Assembly: GCA_964606575.1 (NCBI GenBank)
Contig: CAZSHA010000002.1
Coordinates: 1-64,000, forward strand
Length of the DNA stretch: 64,000 nucleotides
Origin: RGIG4576 sp964606575
GTDB lineage: Bacteria > Bacteroidota > Bacteroidia > Bacteroidales > Muribaculaceae
Direction of reading: 5' to 3'
A program made the position numbers and the translations under genes. The notes beneath the pieces are model-generated. The model was given only the letters and a program-made list of their open reading frames with translations, did no database searches and was not told the DNA's origin. Shown here piece by piece: positions 36,097-45,384 of this stretch; the stretch's first letter is position 1, and the number at the start of each line of letters is the position of its first letter.

Positions 36097-36507
36097 TTAA
36101 GTTTGTTTTGCATTGTAAAGATATAGGCAGCCTATTCCTATGGCCGCTAATACTATCAGTATACATAAAAGCCAGTTACGCACGTTGCCTGATGTTTCGC
36201 CACGGCTGGCTTGTTCAGTTTCTTCATCGTCCCACAAGTCATGCTCCTTATCTGCTTTCTTTGTGGCGACAGCGGTATTCTCAGTGCCGTCTTCATCTAC
36301 GAATGAAATAGTGCTGATGGCTTGGTTCGGTTTCTGTTGCAATTCTTTTCCGCATACAGGGCAAAATTGCGAGTCGGCTGGAATGTCGTTGCCGCAATAT
36401 GGGCATTCTGCAACCGTAATTTCACGGAGCGGAAATCCGCATCGGTTGCAGAAGTTTGCCGTTTCTTGGTTGGCATTGTTGCATTTTGGACACTTCACGT
36501 AAGCCAT
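36097..36507 (-). CDS. Double zinc-ribbon membrane protein
   Basis: 136 residues. Two CxxC...CxxC zinc ribbons (CPKCNNANQETANFCNRCG at 5-23 and CPYCGNDIPADSQFCPVCG at 35-53) are followed by an acidic, low-complexity stretch and one C-terminal membrane segment (WLLCILIVLAAIGIGCLYLY). This is the common zinc-ribbon plus membrane-anchor design with the ribbons in the cytoplasm; no function is assigned. Followed by the 30-residue peptide. Confidence 0.8.
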   Translation of the reverse strand: MAYVKCPKCNNANQETANFCNRCGFPLREITVAECPYCGNDIPADSQFCPVCGKELQQKPNQAISTISFVDEDGTENTAVATKKADKEHDLWDDEETEQASRGETSGNVRNWLLCILIVLAAIGIGCLYLYNAKQT

Positions 36508-36590
36508 TATTCAATATGGTAGATAAAAGATAACTTGTTACAAAGTTAGTGTTTCTTTCTTAGTTTTCTGTTATAATGCCATAACTGATT

Positions 36591-39380
36591 TTAGTGGGCT
36601 TCCAGCCAGTTGTGCGCCGAGCCTGAAGACGGAATCATGGGCACTCTGCCTTGGTAGGCGTTGCTCATCTCCGTAAGCACTATTTCACTCACACGCTCTA
36701 ATTCGGCTGGCAACACGTCAAAATTCAATTCGTCGTGTACCTGCATAATCATTTTAGACTTGATGCCTTCTTGCTTGAAGCGTCGGAAGATACGCACCAT
36801 CGCTATCTTGATTATGTCGGCTGCCGATCCTTGAATAGGGGCGTTGATTGCGTTTCGTTCGGAGAAGCTGCGTACCACTGCATTTCGTGAGTTGATATCG
36901 GGCAACATGCGGCGGCGACCAGAAATGGTGGTCACATATCCGTTGGCTCTTGCTTCTTCCAATACCTTATCCATGTATACTCTCACTTGCGGGAACATGC
37001 TATAATATCCGTCAATGAGCATCTTCGCTTCTGCCCGAGGAATTTCCAAACGTTGAGCAAGACCGAAAGCTGAAATGCCATAAAGAATGCCGAAATTGGC
37101 AGTCTTGGCTTTCCTTCGCTGGTCGGGAGTCACTTCATCTAGTTTCTCATGGTATATTCTAGATGCGGTGAGCGTGTGGATGTCGGCACCGTTCTTGAAT
37201 GCTTCGACCATAGTTTTGTCACCGCTTAAATCGGCAACCAGCCGTAGCTCGATTTGCGAATAATCGGCAGAAAGGAACACATTGCCCTCGGCTGGGATGA
37301 ACGCTTTGCGTATTTCTCGGCCTTCCTCGCTGCGTACCGGAATGTTTTGCATGTTAGGGCTGGCAGACGATAGCCTGCCAGTAGCTGTAACGGTTTGGTT
37401 GTAGGTTGTGTGTATTCGCCCTGTCTTTGGGTTTATTAATTGAGGCAACGCATCCACATAGGTGGAGAGTAACTTTTTGATTCCTCTCACGTCAAGAATC
37501 TTTCCTACGATAGGATTCTTTGCTTTCAAGCTTTGTAGCACATCCTCTGATGTAGAATATTTTCCTCCCTTGGTCTTTCTCGCTTTCTCGTCGAGTTTTA
37601 GGCGGTCGAAAAGTATCTCGCCCACTTGCAGCGGTGATGCCACGTTGAACTCCGTGCCAGCAATAGCATAAATTTCCTGTATAAGTTGCTCCATGTGGTC
37701 GGTAAGCACTTTCCGATAATCGGTCAGTACAGATTCTTTAATCTTTACGCCAGTCTTTTCCATATCGGCAAGCACTTCGATTAGCGGAAATTCCATCTCG
37801 TTGAGAAGTTGTTCCATACCTAGTTCGGTGATCTTGGGATTCAAAATGCCTTTTAGGCGAAGAACCATATCAGCTTGCTCGCAAGCGTAATCACGCAATT
37901 GCTCGATAGGCAGGTCGTGGATGTTCTTTTTAGGTTTTCCCCGACCTTCGTCAATTAAAGTTTCTAGAGAGATACAATCGTAGTCAAGATAGGCTGAAGC
38001 CAAGCGTGACACCTCATGCCCGTTCTCTGGCTGTATGAGATAATGGGCTACGGTGATGTCGTAATAGGGTGGAGCAATGCTTATACCATCGTTGACAAGT
38101 GCCAAGATGTCGTTTTTCACATCGGCACTCACTAGCGTAGCCTTATTGTTCTCGAAAACAGGTTTTAATGCTTCAAGCATAGTGGCGCGTTCGCTTCCGT
38201 CTATAGGGACTGGAATATATGCCGCAATACCCTTGGCGGCTGAGATTCCTACACCGATGATATGTTGATCTATGTTGTCAGCTCCCTCGGTTACTACAGA
38301 AACACCGAATTCGTGTATTGCCGCAAGTTTTCCGGCAAGACGTTTTACTGAGGCTGTTTTTTCTATCACCTCATAGTGATGCTCGGCTGTTTTGATGTTT
38401 TGGATGTTGATTAGCACTGTAGAAGTATCTCCGGACCCATCTTCTCCGAAAAGGGAGGTCTGTTGCGGCTCTTCTTTTTTGGGAGTGGCATTTGTGCTAG
38501 AAACCTTGTTGCCTATAATGCGTGTTATGAGAGTTTTGAATTCCAACTCGTTGAACACCTCGTAAAGAGCCGTGTAATCGGGTTCTTCACGTTTCAATGT
38601 ATAGGTGTCGAAGTCCAGAGGAACATCAGTCTTGATGGTGGCTAAGAATTTGGAGAAGCGTATTTGTTCGACATTCTCGTTCACTTTAGCTCGCATGGCG
38701 GGTTTCAGTTCGTCGGTATGTTCAAGCAGACCCTCGACCGAGCCGAATTGCTTGATTACGTTCATTGCGGTGACCTTTCCCATGCCCGGGCAGCCCGGTA
38801 TATTATCCACCTTATCCCCCATTAATGCGAGCAAGTCAATCACTTGCTTTGGTGATTGCAACTCGAACATCTCACAAATTTCTTTCACTCCAAGCACTTC
38901 AAATTCAGAGCCTTTTTTGCCTGGCTTGTATTGGTAGATGTTGTTGTCAACAACTTGTCCGAAGTCCTTATCGGGAGTCATCATGTATGTGATAAAGCCT
39001 TTGGCTTGGGCTTTTTTTGCTATAGTACCTATCACATCGTCGGCTTCATATCCCATAATTTCAATTACAGGTATTCTGTAGGCTTCAAGTATACGCTTTA
39101 TATATGGCACAGCAAGGCGTATATCTTCCGGTGTTGGCGGGCGATTGGCTTTATAGTCCCCAAAAGCCTCGTGTCGGAACGTAGGTCCGGGAGGATCGAA
39201 ACATACGGCAATGTGGGATGGATTTTCGCGTTTCAACACATCTTGTAGAGTGTTTACAAAACCATATATTGCCGAGGTGTTGAAACCTTTAGACGACATG
39301 CGGGGTACATTGGCGAGCGCATAATAGGCTCTATATATTAATGCGTAAGCATCTAGCAAAAAAAGTCTGTTCTGTTCCAT
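36591..39380 (-). CDS. polA: DNA polymerase I
   Basis: A 929-residue repair and replication polymerase. The N-terminal 5'-3' exonuclease domain (1-290) has LLDAYALIYRAYYAL and the YEADDVIG and DKDFGQ motifs. The C-terminal polymerase domain shows motif A DYSQIELRLVADLSGD (near 708), motif B RRKAKTANFGILYG and motif C QVHDELNFDV. The middle 3'-5' exonuclease domain keeps YDITVAHYLI and YACEQAD, but its first motif reads VVTEGADNID where DTET-type sequence is expected, so the metal-binding Asp seems replaced and proofreading may be weak. Single-gene unit with a TATTTTTG box upstream. Confidence 0.95.
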   Translation of the reverse strand: MEQNRLFLLDAYALIYRAYYALANVPRMSSKGFNTSAIYGFVNTLQDVLKRENPSHIAVCFDPPGPTFRHEAFGDYKANRPPTPEDIRLAVPYIKRILEAYRIPVIEIMGYEADDVIGTIAKKAQAKGFITYMMTPDKDFGQVVDNNIYQYKPGKKGSEFEVLGVKEICEMFELQSPKQVIDLLALMGDKVDNIPGCPGMGKVTAMNVIKQFGSVEGLLEHTDELKPAMRAKVNENVEQIRFSKFLATIKTDVPLDFDTYTLKREEPDYTALYEVFNELEFKTLITRIIGNKVSSTNATPKKEEPQQTSLFGEDGSGDTSTVLINIQNIKTAEHHYEVIEKTASVKRLAGKLAAIHEFGVSVVTEGADNIDQHIIGVGISAAKGIAAYIPVPIDGSERATMLEALKPVFENNKATLVSADVKNDILALVNDGISIAPPYYDITVAHYLIQPENGHEVSRLASAYLDYDCISLETLIDEGRGKPKKNIHDLPIEQLRDYACEQADMVLRLKGILNPKITELGMEQLLNEMEFPLIEVLADMEKTGVKIKESVLTDYRKVLTDHMEQLIQEIYAIAGTEFNVASPLQVGEILFDRLKLDEKARKTKGGKYSTSEDVLQSLKAKNPIVGKILDVRGIKKLLSTYVDALPQLINPKTGRIHTTYNQTVTATGRLSSASPNMQNIPVRSEEGREIRKAFIPAEGNVFLSADYSQIELRLVADLSGDKTMVEAFKNGADIHTLTASRIYHEKLDEVTPDQRRKAKTANFGILYGISAFGLAQRLEIPRAEAKMLIDGYYSMFPQVRVYMDKVLEEARANGYVTTISGRRRMLPDINSRNAVVRSFSERNAINAPIQGSAADIIKIAMVRIFRRFKQEGIKSKMIMQVHDELNFDVLPAELERVSEIVLTEMSNAYQGRVPMIPSSGSAHNWLEAH

Positions 39381-39461
39381 AAAAACGTTTTATGCAGTTG
39401 AATTAAAGAATCTCTATTTAGAGGCTTATTATGAAATACCATATTTCATTTTTCTCTTTTA

Positions 39462-39469
39462 CAAAAATA
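39462..39469 (-). promoter_or_regulatory. -7 box of polA
   Basis: Minus-strand TATTTTTG, about 80 bases before polA. Confidence 0.5.
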
Positions 39470-39626
39470 CGATTTTTAGGGTTTTCTTTGATATGATACA
39501 AGTCTTATTTTTTCAAATTTGTAATAAAACAATTAAATTTCGGTGTTTTCGACTATGAAATGGGGCTATTTCGTAGGAAATTTGAAATTATTGATTTTGA
39601 ATTTCTTCTATACACAGATTTATTGC

Positions 39627-39634
39627 TATTTTTG
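39627..39634 (+). promoter_or_regulatory. -7 box of the prenyl synthase gene
   Basis: TATTTTTG 23 bases before the ATG at 39657, with TTTC 21 bases upstream as a weak -33 box. It implies that the longer open frame from 39543 is not the start. Confidence 0.55.
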
Positions 39635-39656
39635 CAACTCAATCACAATTTTTTGT

Positions 39657-40631
39657 ATGAGGGGAATCACTACGATCCAAGAAAAAATAGCTCCGGAACT
39701 ATCCAAGCTGAACGAAATAATAAGCAATTCTCTTGAGAGCAATTCTGCCCTCATGAACCGTATTGTAAATAATTTTTTAACAACGAAAGGCAAGCAAATA
39801 CGCCCTATGTTGGTGGTGTTGAGCGGTAAGTTTTTCGGTGGTGTTGATGACAACGTTCTTAATGCTGGGGCTGCTATAGAATTGTTGCATAACGCTTCTC
39901 TCATACATGATGATGTGATAGATGAATCGAAAGAACGCAGGGGGAAACCTACGATTAACCGAATATGGGATAATCATATCTCGGTGCTTGTTGGTGATTT
40001 TTTTACTAGTGCCGCTCTATATTGTGCTGTTAAAACTAACAACCCTAAGATTATATCGGTATTATCTCGTTTGGGTAGGGAGCTAGCATTAGGTGAAATA
40101 AGCCAAATAGATTTGGCTCGTCAACACACCATAGATGAGAACACCTATTTTGATGTAATCAGGCACAAGACCGCATCGCTATTCAAGAGTTGTGTTGAGG
40201 TGGGCGGTTATGCTTCGGGGGCGAGCGAGAAAGAGTTGGACGACCTGATGCGTTTTACCGAATTGTTAGGATTGTGCTTCCAAATCAAGGATGATATTTT
40301 CGATTATTTTGAGGATAAGGAGATAGGCAAGCCTACAGGAAACGATTTGCGTGAGGGAAAAGTTACTCTTCCTCTTATATATGCTTTGTCAAAGAAAGAT
40401 AGCAACCTTCATGGCGAGATGGTGAAAAGGGTAAGCCAAAATGAGTTATCAGCCGAAGATATAACTACGTTGATTGAGTTTGCAAAGGCAGAAGGCGGAA
40501 TTGAATATGCCTATGCGACTATGGAAAGGCTTCGTGACGAGGCTTTTATTATTCTAGATGAATACCCGCATAATGAGGTGGCTGATGATTTCAAAGCCTT
40601 ATTCAATTATATAATACAACGAAACAAGTAA
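39657..40631 (+). CDS. Polyprenyl (isoprenoid) diphosphate synthase
   Basis: 324 residues from MRGITTIQEK. First Asp-rich motif LIHDDVIDES (DDxxD) and second motif FQIKDDIFDYFED mark an all-trans prenyltransferase of the IspB type, which chains isopentenyl units for the menaquinone side chain. GKQIRPMLVVLSG is the conserved substrate-binding Arg region. Product length cannot be read from the sequence. rnhB follows 9 bases after the stop. Confidence 0.9.
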   Translation: MRGITTIQEKIAPELSKLNEIISNSLESNSALMNRIVNNFLTTKGKQIRPMLVVLSGKFFGGVDDNVLNAGAAIELLHNASLIHDDVIDESKERRGKPTINRIWDNHISVLVGDFFTSAALYCAVKTNNPKIISVLSRLGRELALGEISQIDLARQHTIDENTYFDVIRHKTASLFKSCVEVGGYASGASEKELDDLMRFTELLGLCFQIKDDIFDYFEDKEIGKPTGNDLREGKVTLPLIYALSKKDSNLHGEMVKRVSQNELSAEDITTLIEFAKAEGGIEYAYATMERLRDEAFIILDEYPHNEVADDFKALFNYIIQRNK

Positions 40632-40640
40632 TTTGCTTTA

Positions 40641-41237
40641 ATGCTAGAGCCGTATTTGATAAAAGGGCGTATAGAGGCGGGATGCGATGAGGCTGGACGA
40701 GGATGCCTTGCCGGACCTGTCGCGGCTGCCGCTGTCATTCTACCCGAAGGATTCCAAAACGAACTGTTGAATGATTCTAAACAGTTAACGGAGCGTCAGC
40801 GTGAGTACCTTCGACCTATTATCGAAAAAGAAGCGTTGGCTTGGGCTGTAGCATTTGTTTCTCCTCAAGAAATAGATGAGATAAATATACTGAGAGCATC
40901 GTTTACAGCTATGCATCGGGCTATTGACCAATTGTCGGTGTTGCCAGAGGCGTTACTGATAGATGGGAATCGTTTTATCGCTTATCGTGATATACCGCAC
41001 ACTTGTATAGTAAAAGGCGACGGCAAAATGATGAGTATAGCCGCCGCATCGGTATTGGCTAAAACGCATCGTGACGAGTATATGAGGTGTATAGCTCAGG
41101 AGCATCCGCAATATGCTTGGGACAAGAACAAGGGTTATCCTACTCGTGATCACCGTGCGGCAATTGAGAAATTTGGAGTAACTCCCTACCATCGCATGAG
41201 TTTTCAGCTTCTCGACCCTAATTTGAGCCTTTTTTGA
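40641..41237 (+). CDS. rnhB: Ribonuclease HII
   Basis: 198 residues. The catalytic GCDEAGRGCLAGPV (Asp16, Glu17) and the downstream LIDGNRFI and DGKMMSIAAASVLAKTHRD segments are diagnostic of RNase HII, which removes misincorporated ribonucleotides and RNA-DNA hybrids. Length is normal. Same strand and spacing suggest an operon with the prenyl synthase. Confidence 0.95.
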   Translation: MLEPYLIKGRIEAGCDEAGRGCLAGPVAAAAVILPEGFQNELLNDSKQLTERQREYLRPIIEKEALAWAVAFVSPQEIDEINILRASFTAMHRAIDQLSVLPEALLIDGNRFIAYRDIPHTCIVKGDGKMMSIAAASVLAKTHRDEYMRCIAQEHPQYAWDKNKGYPTRDHRAAIEKFGVTPYHRMSFQLLDPNLSLF

Positions 41238-41238
41238 T

Positions 41239-41246
41239 TAAATTTG
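41239..41246 (+). promoter_or_regulatory. -7 box upstream of the epimerase gene
   Basis: TAAATTTG fits TAnnTTTG just after the rnhB stop, 50 bases before the epimerase ATG. Confidence 0.4.
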
Positions 41247-41295
41247 GCATTATATTATAAAAACTCTATATAGGCAACGCATTTAAAATGATATT

Positions 41296-42309
41296 ATGGC
41301 TAAGAAAATTCTAATAACAGGTGCAGGCGGTTTTGTTGGCGGTTTCATTGTGGAAGAAGCATTGAACCGAGGTTTTGAAACATGGGCAGCAGTGCGTGCC
41401 TCTACTTCGCTTGAGTATTTGACCGATTCTCGCATCAACTTGATAGAACTGGATTTTTCTGAGCCTGAAGTACTGAAGGAGCAACTTGCAGAGTGCATAG
41501 CTGAAAACGGCAAGTGGGATTACGTGGTGCATAACCTAGGAGCTACGAAGGCTATGAACTTCCGCACGTTCAATCAGGTGAATTGTGATTATTTGCGAGA
41601 TTTCGCCAATGTACTATGTGAGTTGGATGCCGTACCTGAGAAGTTCTTGCTTATGAGCAGCTTGAGCGTTATGGGTCAGGGTGATGATAAGAACTATACT
41701 CCATTCAAAATCACTGACATACCGATGCCGAACACGCAATATGGTGTATCTAAATTGCTAGGCGAGCAAGCTATAAAGCAAATACCTGATTTTCCATATA
41801 TAATATTTCGTGCTACAGGTGTTTACGGTCCTCGTGAGAAAGATTATTTCTTAATGATAAAGAGCATCTACAGGGGTATTGATTTCAGCGTGGGATTGAG
41901 AAAACAGATGCTTACATTTATCTATGTGAAAGATCTGGCTTGTGCCATGATGGATGCGTTAGATTCACCTACTGCAATACGCAAAACTTATTTCATAGCC
42001 GAAAAACGGGGCTATACGCAAAAAGAGTTTAGAGGAATCACGGCACATGCGCTTCGCAAAAAGTGCGTTCTGCCTATATGTGCTCCGCTATGGGCGGCTC
42101 GTATCGTGTGTTGGATTTCAGAAAAAATAGGAGTTATGCAGATGAAACCTAGCACATTGAATAGCGACAAGTATAAAATAATCAAACAGCGTAACTGGTT
42201 GTGCGATGTTTCAGATGCCGAACGTGATTTCAATTTCTCCCCTCGTTACGATTTGAAGAAAGGCATAGAAGAATCCGTAGATTGGTATTTTGAAAACAAA
42301 TGGTTGTAA
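41296..42309 (+). CDS. NAD-dependent epimerase/dehydratase family protein
   Basis: 337 residues of the extended short-chain dehydrogenase family. Rossmann motif ITGAGGFVGGFIVEEAL at 7-23, catalytic serines in LLMSSLSVMG, and YxxxK as YGVSKLLGE. Family members act on nucleotide sugars or related substrates; the exact reaction is not evident. It ends 7 bases from the convergent LD-carboxypeptidase gene. Confidence 0.85.
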   Translation: MAKKILITGAGGFVGGFIVEEALNRGFETWAAVRASTSLEYLTDSRINLIELDFSEPEVLKEQLAECIAENGKWDYVVHNLGATKAMNFRTFNQVNCDYLRDFANVLCELDAVPEKFLLMSSLSVMGQGDDKNYTPFKITDIPMPNTQYGVSKLLGEQAIKQIPDFPYIIFRATGVYGPREKDYFLMIKSIYRGIDFSVGLRKQMLTFIYVKDLACAMMDALDSPTAIRKTYFIAEKRGYTQKEFRGITAHALRKKCVLPICAPLWAARIVCWISEKIGVMQMKPSTLNSDKYKIIKQRNWLCDVSDAERDFNFSPRYDLKKGIEESVDWYFENKWL

Positions 42310-42316
42310 AACAACT

Positions 42317-43213
42317 TTATTCTGATAGTAGGACGTTGCGATTGGTGATGGAAAGTGTGGCATAACCGCCAACTATAAGCGGGCGGTTGTTGTTGACGTG
42401 TCCTATAGGAAAGTTGAAAGCCACAGGATAGTTATATGGTTTAACCATCCTGTTTATCATGGAATACATGGATTCTCTGTTACTGTCGGGTTCGGTGCAA
42501 TTGGAGAATTGTCCCACTATTAATCCTTTCAAATTGGGTAATATACCCGATAAACGCAAGTTGTATAACATGCGTTCAACTTTATATATAGGTTCGCCTA
42601 TATCTTCGATGAAAAGAATCTTATCTTTCTTGAATATATCAAGTTGTGTTCCTATCAGCCCGCTTAAAACAGCAATATTGCCACCAACTAATTCGCCACT
42701 GGCATCTCCGATACGGTTATATTCGTGTGAAGCTATCTCATAAGCCAGATACTTACCTTCTAGAATATCGTGTAAAGCGGAATTGCAAGAATCTTCTGCT
42801 CCGAACATTGAAAGGTGTTTTGCCATTGAGGCATGAACACTAGCAATTCCGGCGTTGTTGAGCATGGCATGAAGCACCGATATGTCGCTAAAACCAATAA
42901 TCCATTTAGCGTTATCCCTCAATTCATTTTGCGATAGATGTTCTGCCAAGTGTATCGTTCCATATCCTCCACGGCTGCATAGAATAGCTTTTATGCTGGA
43001 ATCGTGGAGAACCGAACGGAAATCCGATAACCGTTCTTCTAAGCTACCGCTATAATACCCAGAACGGTTCTTGGCATATTTGCCGACAACAGGTTCATAT
43101 CCCCATTCTTTTAATACTCGACAAGCTCCGTCGATATATTCTGTTTTGACTGCACTTGCGGGTGATACTATCGCCACTTTGTCGCCTTGTTTCAAAAAAG
43201 GAGGTATTATCAT
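42317..43213 (-). CDS. LD-carboxypeptidase (peptidase family S66)
   Basis: 298 residues, cytoplasmic. GDKVAIVSPAS at the start and RGGYGTIHL are family signatures. The nucleophile is expected in WIIGFSDIS (Ser109), with the Glu in LFIEDIGEP and the His in NFPIGHVNNNRPL. S66 enzymes remove the terminal D-Ala from recycled muropeptide tetrapeptides, or act on related amides as MccF does. It lies 19 bases upstream of nothing related; the radical SAM gene upstream on the same strand ends 20 bases away. Confidence 0.9.
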   Translation of the reverse strand: MIIPPFLKQGDKVAIVSPASAVKTEYIDGACRVLKEWGYEPVVGKYAKNRSGYYSGSLEERLSDFRSVLHDSSIKAILCSRGGYGTIHLAEHLSQNELRDNAKWIIGFSDISVLHAMLNNAGIASVHASMAKHLSMFGAEDSCNSALHDILEGKYLAYEIASHEYNRIGDASGELVGGNIAVLSGLIGTQLDIFKKDKILFIEDIGEPIYKVERMLYNLRLSGILPNLKGLIVGQFSNCTEPDSNRESMYSMINRMVKPYNYPVAFNFPIGHVNNNRPLIVGGYATLSITNRNVLLSE

Positions 43214-43232
43214 AATGCGGAATAAAACATGT

Positions 43233-44012
43233 TTATGCGTTCACTTGCACATTGATGCCTGCAGCTTCAATGCGTTTGCCAATGGCGATTAGTTCCTCTT
43301 TCGATACCTTTTGGAGGTTCTCTTCGGGTGTCTTGCGGTCGATTGAGTATATCATGACTTTTTGCGGTGCGATTTCTTTGTAAGCCTCTATCAGAGCTTC
43401 CACTTCAGCATCGGTGGTGTTGTCAATCTTTTTGCCATTATGCTCACCTCTCAGGAACATCGTCTGTACGATACATTTTCCGTTGAAGCGTTTTAAATCG
43501 GCAATCACACCTTCAGGCAACACTCCGTTTGACACAGGTTGATTTATGGCTCTTAATGTAGGTGCGATAGCTGAATCTAATTTTAGGATGTTATTATCTA
43601 CTTTCTTGAGAGCTTCAAACACTGTGATTTTGTTTAACATTGTGCTGTTGCTCAACACGCTTACTTTCACGTTTGGGAAATGTCGGTCACGAAGCATAAG
43701 GACATCATGAATAATTTCCTTGAATTGCGGGTGGAGCGTAGGCTCTCCATTTCCGGAAAAAGTGATAACATCGAGAGGTTCGCCAGCCTCTTGCATGGCT
43801 TTCAGCTTCTTGCTTAGTCCTTTCTTTACGGCTTCTCTAGTTGGGATGCCACTTTTCCCAGCTCCTTGTGCATTGTAGCCAGCCTCGCAATAAACGCAAT
43901 CATAAGAGCATATCTTACCGTCGTTAGGCATCAGGTTGATACCCAACGATACGCCTAACCTGCGGCTATGTATAGGTCCGAATATGGTTTCGTGAAATAA
44001 TACAGTCTGCAT
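43233..44012 (-). CDS. Radical SAM protein
   Basis: 259 residues. CSYDCVYCEAG gives the CxxxCxxC cluster motif (cysteines about 34-41), followed by the GNGEPTLHP GGE-like SAM-binding segment. The opening GPIHSRRLGVSLGIN is shared by a widespread family of conserved radical SAM proteins of uncertain substrate. Preceded by a complete promoter at 44042-44073. Confidence 0.85.
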   Translation of the reverse strand: MQTVLFHETIFGPIHSRRLGVSLGINLMPNDGKICSYDCVYCEAGYNAQGAGKSGIPTREAVKKGLSKKLKAMQEAGEPLDVITFSGNGEPTLHPQFKEIIHDVLMLRDRHFPNVKVSVLSNSTMLNKITVFEALKKVDNNILKLDSAIAPTLRAINQPVSNGVLPEGVIADLKRFNGKCIVQTMFLRGEHNGKKIDNTTDAEVEALIEAYKEIAPQKVMIYSIDRKTPEENLQKVSKEELIAIGKRIEAAGINVQVNA

Positions 44013-44041
44013 ATATAATGCATCATTTAATAAATTATGAA

Positions 44042-44073
44042 CAAAGATAATCTAAAAAAGATTGACGACCAAA
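44042..44073 (-). promoter_or_regulatory. Promoter of the radical SAM gene
   Basis: TTTG (44073-44070), a 20-base spacer, and TATCTTTG (44049-44042) on the minus strand, 30 bases before the start. The -33 box lies in the loop of the upstream terminator. Confidence 0.8.
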
Positions 44074-44090
44074 TAGGCTGCCAATCTTTT
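44053..44090 (-). terminator. Terminator of the glycosyltransferase operon
   Basis: 9-base stem AAAAGATTG (44056-44064) / CAATCTTTT (44082-44090) with a run of six T on the minus strand, 19 bases after the glycosyltransferase stop. Confidence 0.75.
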
Positions 44091-44108
44091 GTGACAAGAG
44101 CCTAGATG

Positions 44109-45344
44109 TTAGGTGATGCTTTTGATTAGCTCTAGATAGCGGTTGACGACAGAGGATTCGGAGAATTTGCGGTTCACCTCATCATGCAGCGATTCACGGC
44201 TGATACCCGAGCTGATAGCCCATTCGATGCCGTTGGCTATATCGGATGGTGATTTGTATTCAGCTATATAGCCAGTGCGTAAGTGGTCAACTATATCTGC
44301 CTGACCTCCATTGCCGAATGTTACGGGAATACATCCTGCAGCTAGACCCTCTATTAATGTGCCACCGAAAGACTCGTATAATGAAGTAGATAGTATCACA
44401 TCTACGTGTGCTAACAATTCTGTAATGTATTCGGCGTGAACACGACCTAAATAGGTGTAAGGAACATTTATTCCATTTAGTAAAGTCTTGTCTTTTATCC
44501 CGCCAAATAGAAGCAGATGAATGTTTGTGGCTATATCTGGTGACTTTTTTTTGAGGAATTTCATGGCTTCTATCAAGATGGGTAAGCCTTTAACAGGGTC
44601 GTCAAGACGAGCGGCACCCATAGCCAGCACTTTATGCCCTTCAGGAATGGTGAAATCAGAATTGGGTTTGCGTGTGCTTGAAAAATCATCAATAGCGGTA
44701 GTGTTTGGAATAACGGTAATGTTTTTGCCTCCTAACAATGAACTTTCTTTGCACTTTATTGCCAACCAATTGCTTACGGCTACGAAATGTAAGTTTTTGT
44801 GTGCAAATATGCGTGATTTCTGAGTCCAGATGCTATGGGACAAGTCTTTTGCCCATTTAGATTCCAAATATGGGCAGTTGCCGCATTTCCGCATATAGGC
44901 ATTGCAATCGTAGGCATGGTGGCAAATTCCAGTGCATTCCCACATGTCGTGCATGGTCCAAATGATAGGTTTACCTAAATTGCACAAATTCTCGATGCAA
45001 CCAAGCGATAACCCACCTTGGTTAATCCAATTAAGCATAATTACATCGGCTTCTTGGACAAGCGGATGAGATGTTATATCTCGTCCCCATGTAGCAGTAT
45101 CTACCTTGAACATATTTTTGCGGGAAAAACCATTGTTTAGGTATATTTGCAACCGCTCAATATAGAAAGCATAACGATCTTTCCAATGGTCGGCATAGCT
45201 TACAACGTTCTCGTCATCGCAAGTTTTCTCGACCACAAGCATTTTAGAGTCTATACCCGTTTTGCGGAATGCTTTCATAAGTCGATAAGTAAATACAGCC
45301 GCTCCGCCATTCAAGTCATTTCTGTTAATTATCGCTATCTTCAT
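44109..45344 (-). CDS. Glycosyltransferase family 4-like
   Basis: A 411-residue GT-B enzyme. NRNDLNGGAAVFTYRLMKAF at the N-terminus is the acceptor-side entry, WTMHDMWECTGICHH lies in the middle, and the donor-binding SLYESFGGTLIEGLAAGCIPVTF (E...E-x7-E pattern, about 325-350) is typical of GT4. A cluster of Cys/His (CHHAYDCNAYMRKCGNCP) is seen in several GT4 enzymes of capsule and O-antigen loci. It probably adds a sugar to a surface glycan. Last gene of a unit with DUF389 and two small proteins. Confidence 0.85.
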   Translation of the reverse strand: MKIAIINRNDLNGGAAVFTYRLMKAFRKTGIDSKMLVVEKTCDDENVVSYADHWKDRYAFYIERLQIYLNNGFSRKNMFKVDTATWGRDITSHPLVQEADVIMLNWINQGGLSLGCIENLCNLGKPIIWTMHDMWECTGICHHAYDCNAYMRKCGNCPYLESKWAKDLSHSIWTQKSRIFAHKNLHFVAVSNWLAIKCKESSLLGGKNITVIPNTTAIDDFSSTRKPNSDFTIPEGHKVLAMGAARLDDPVKGLPILIEAMKFLKKKSPDIATNIHLLLFGGIKDKTLLNGINVPYTYLGRVHAEYITELLAHVDVILSTSLYESFGGTLIEGLAAGCIPVTFGNGGQADIVDHLRTGYIAEYKSPSDIANGIEWAISSGISRESLHDEVNRKFSESSVVNRYLELIKSIT

Positions 45345-45384
45345 CGTGTTCTTTTGTTCAAAATGGTTTTTCCCGTTAATTGTG

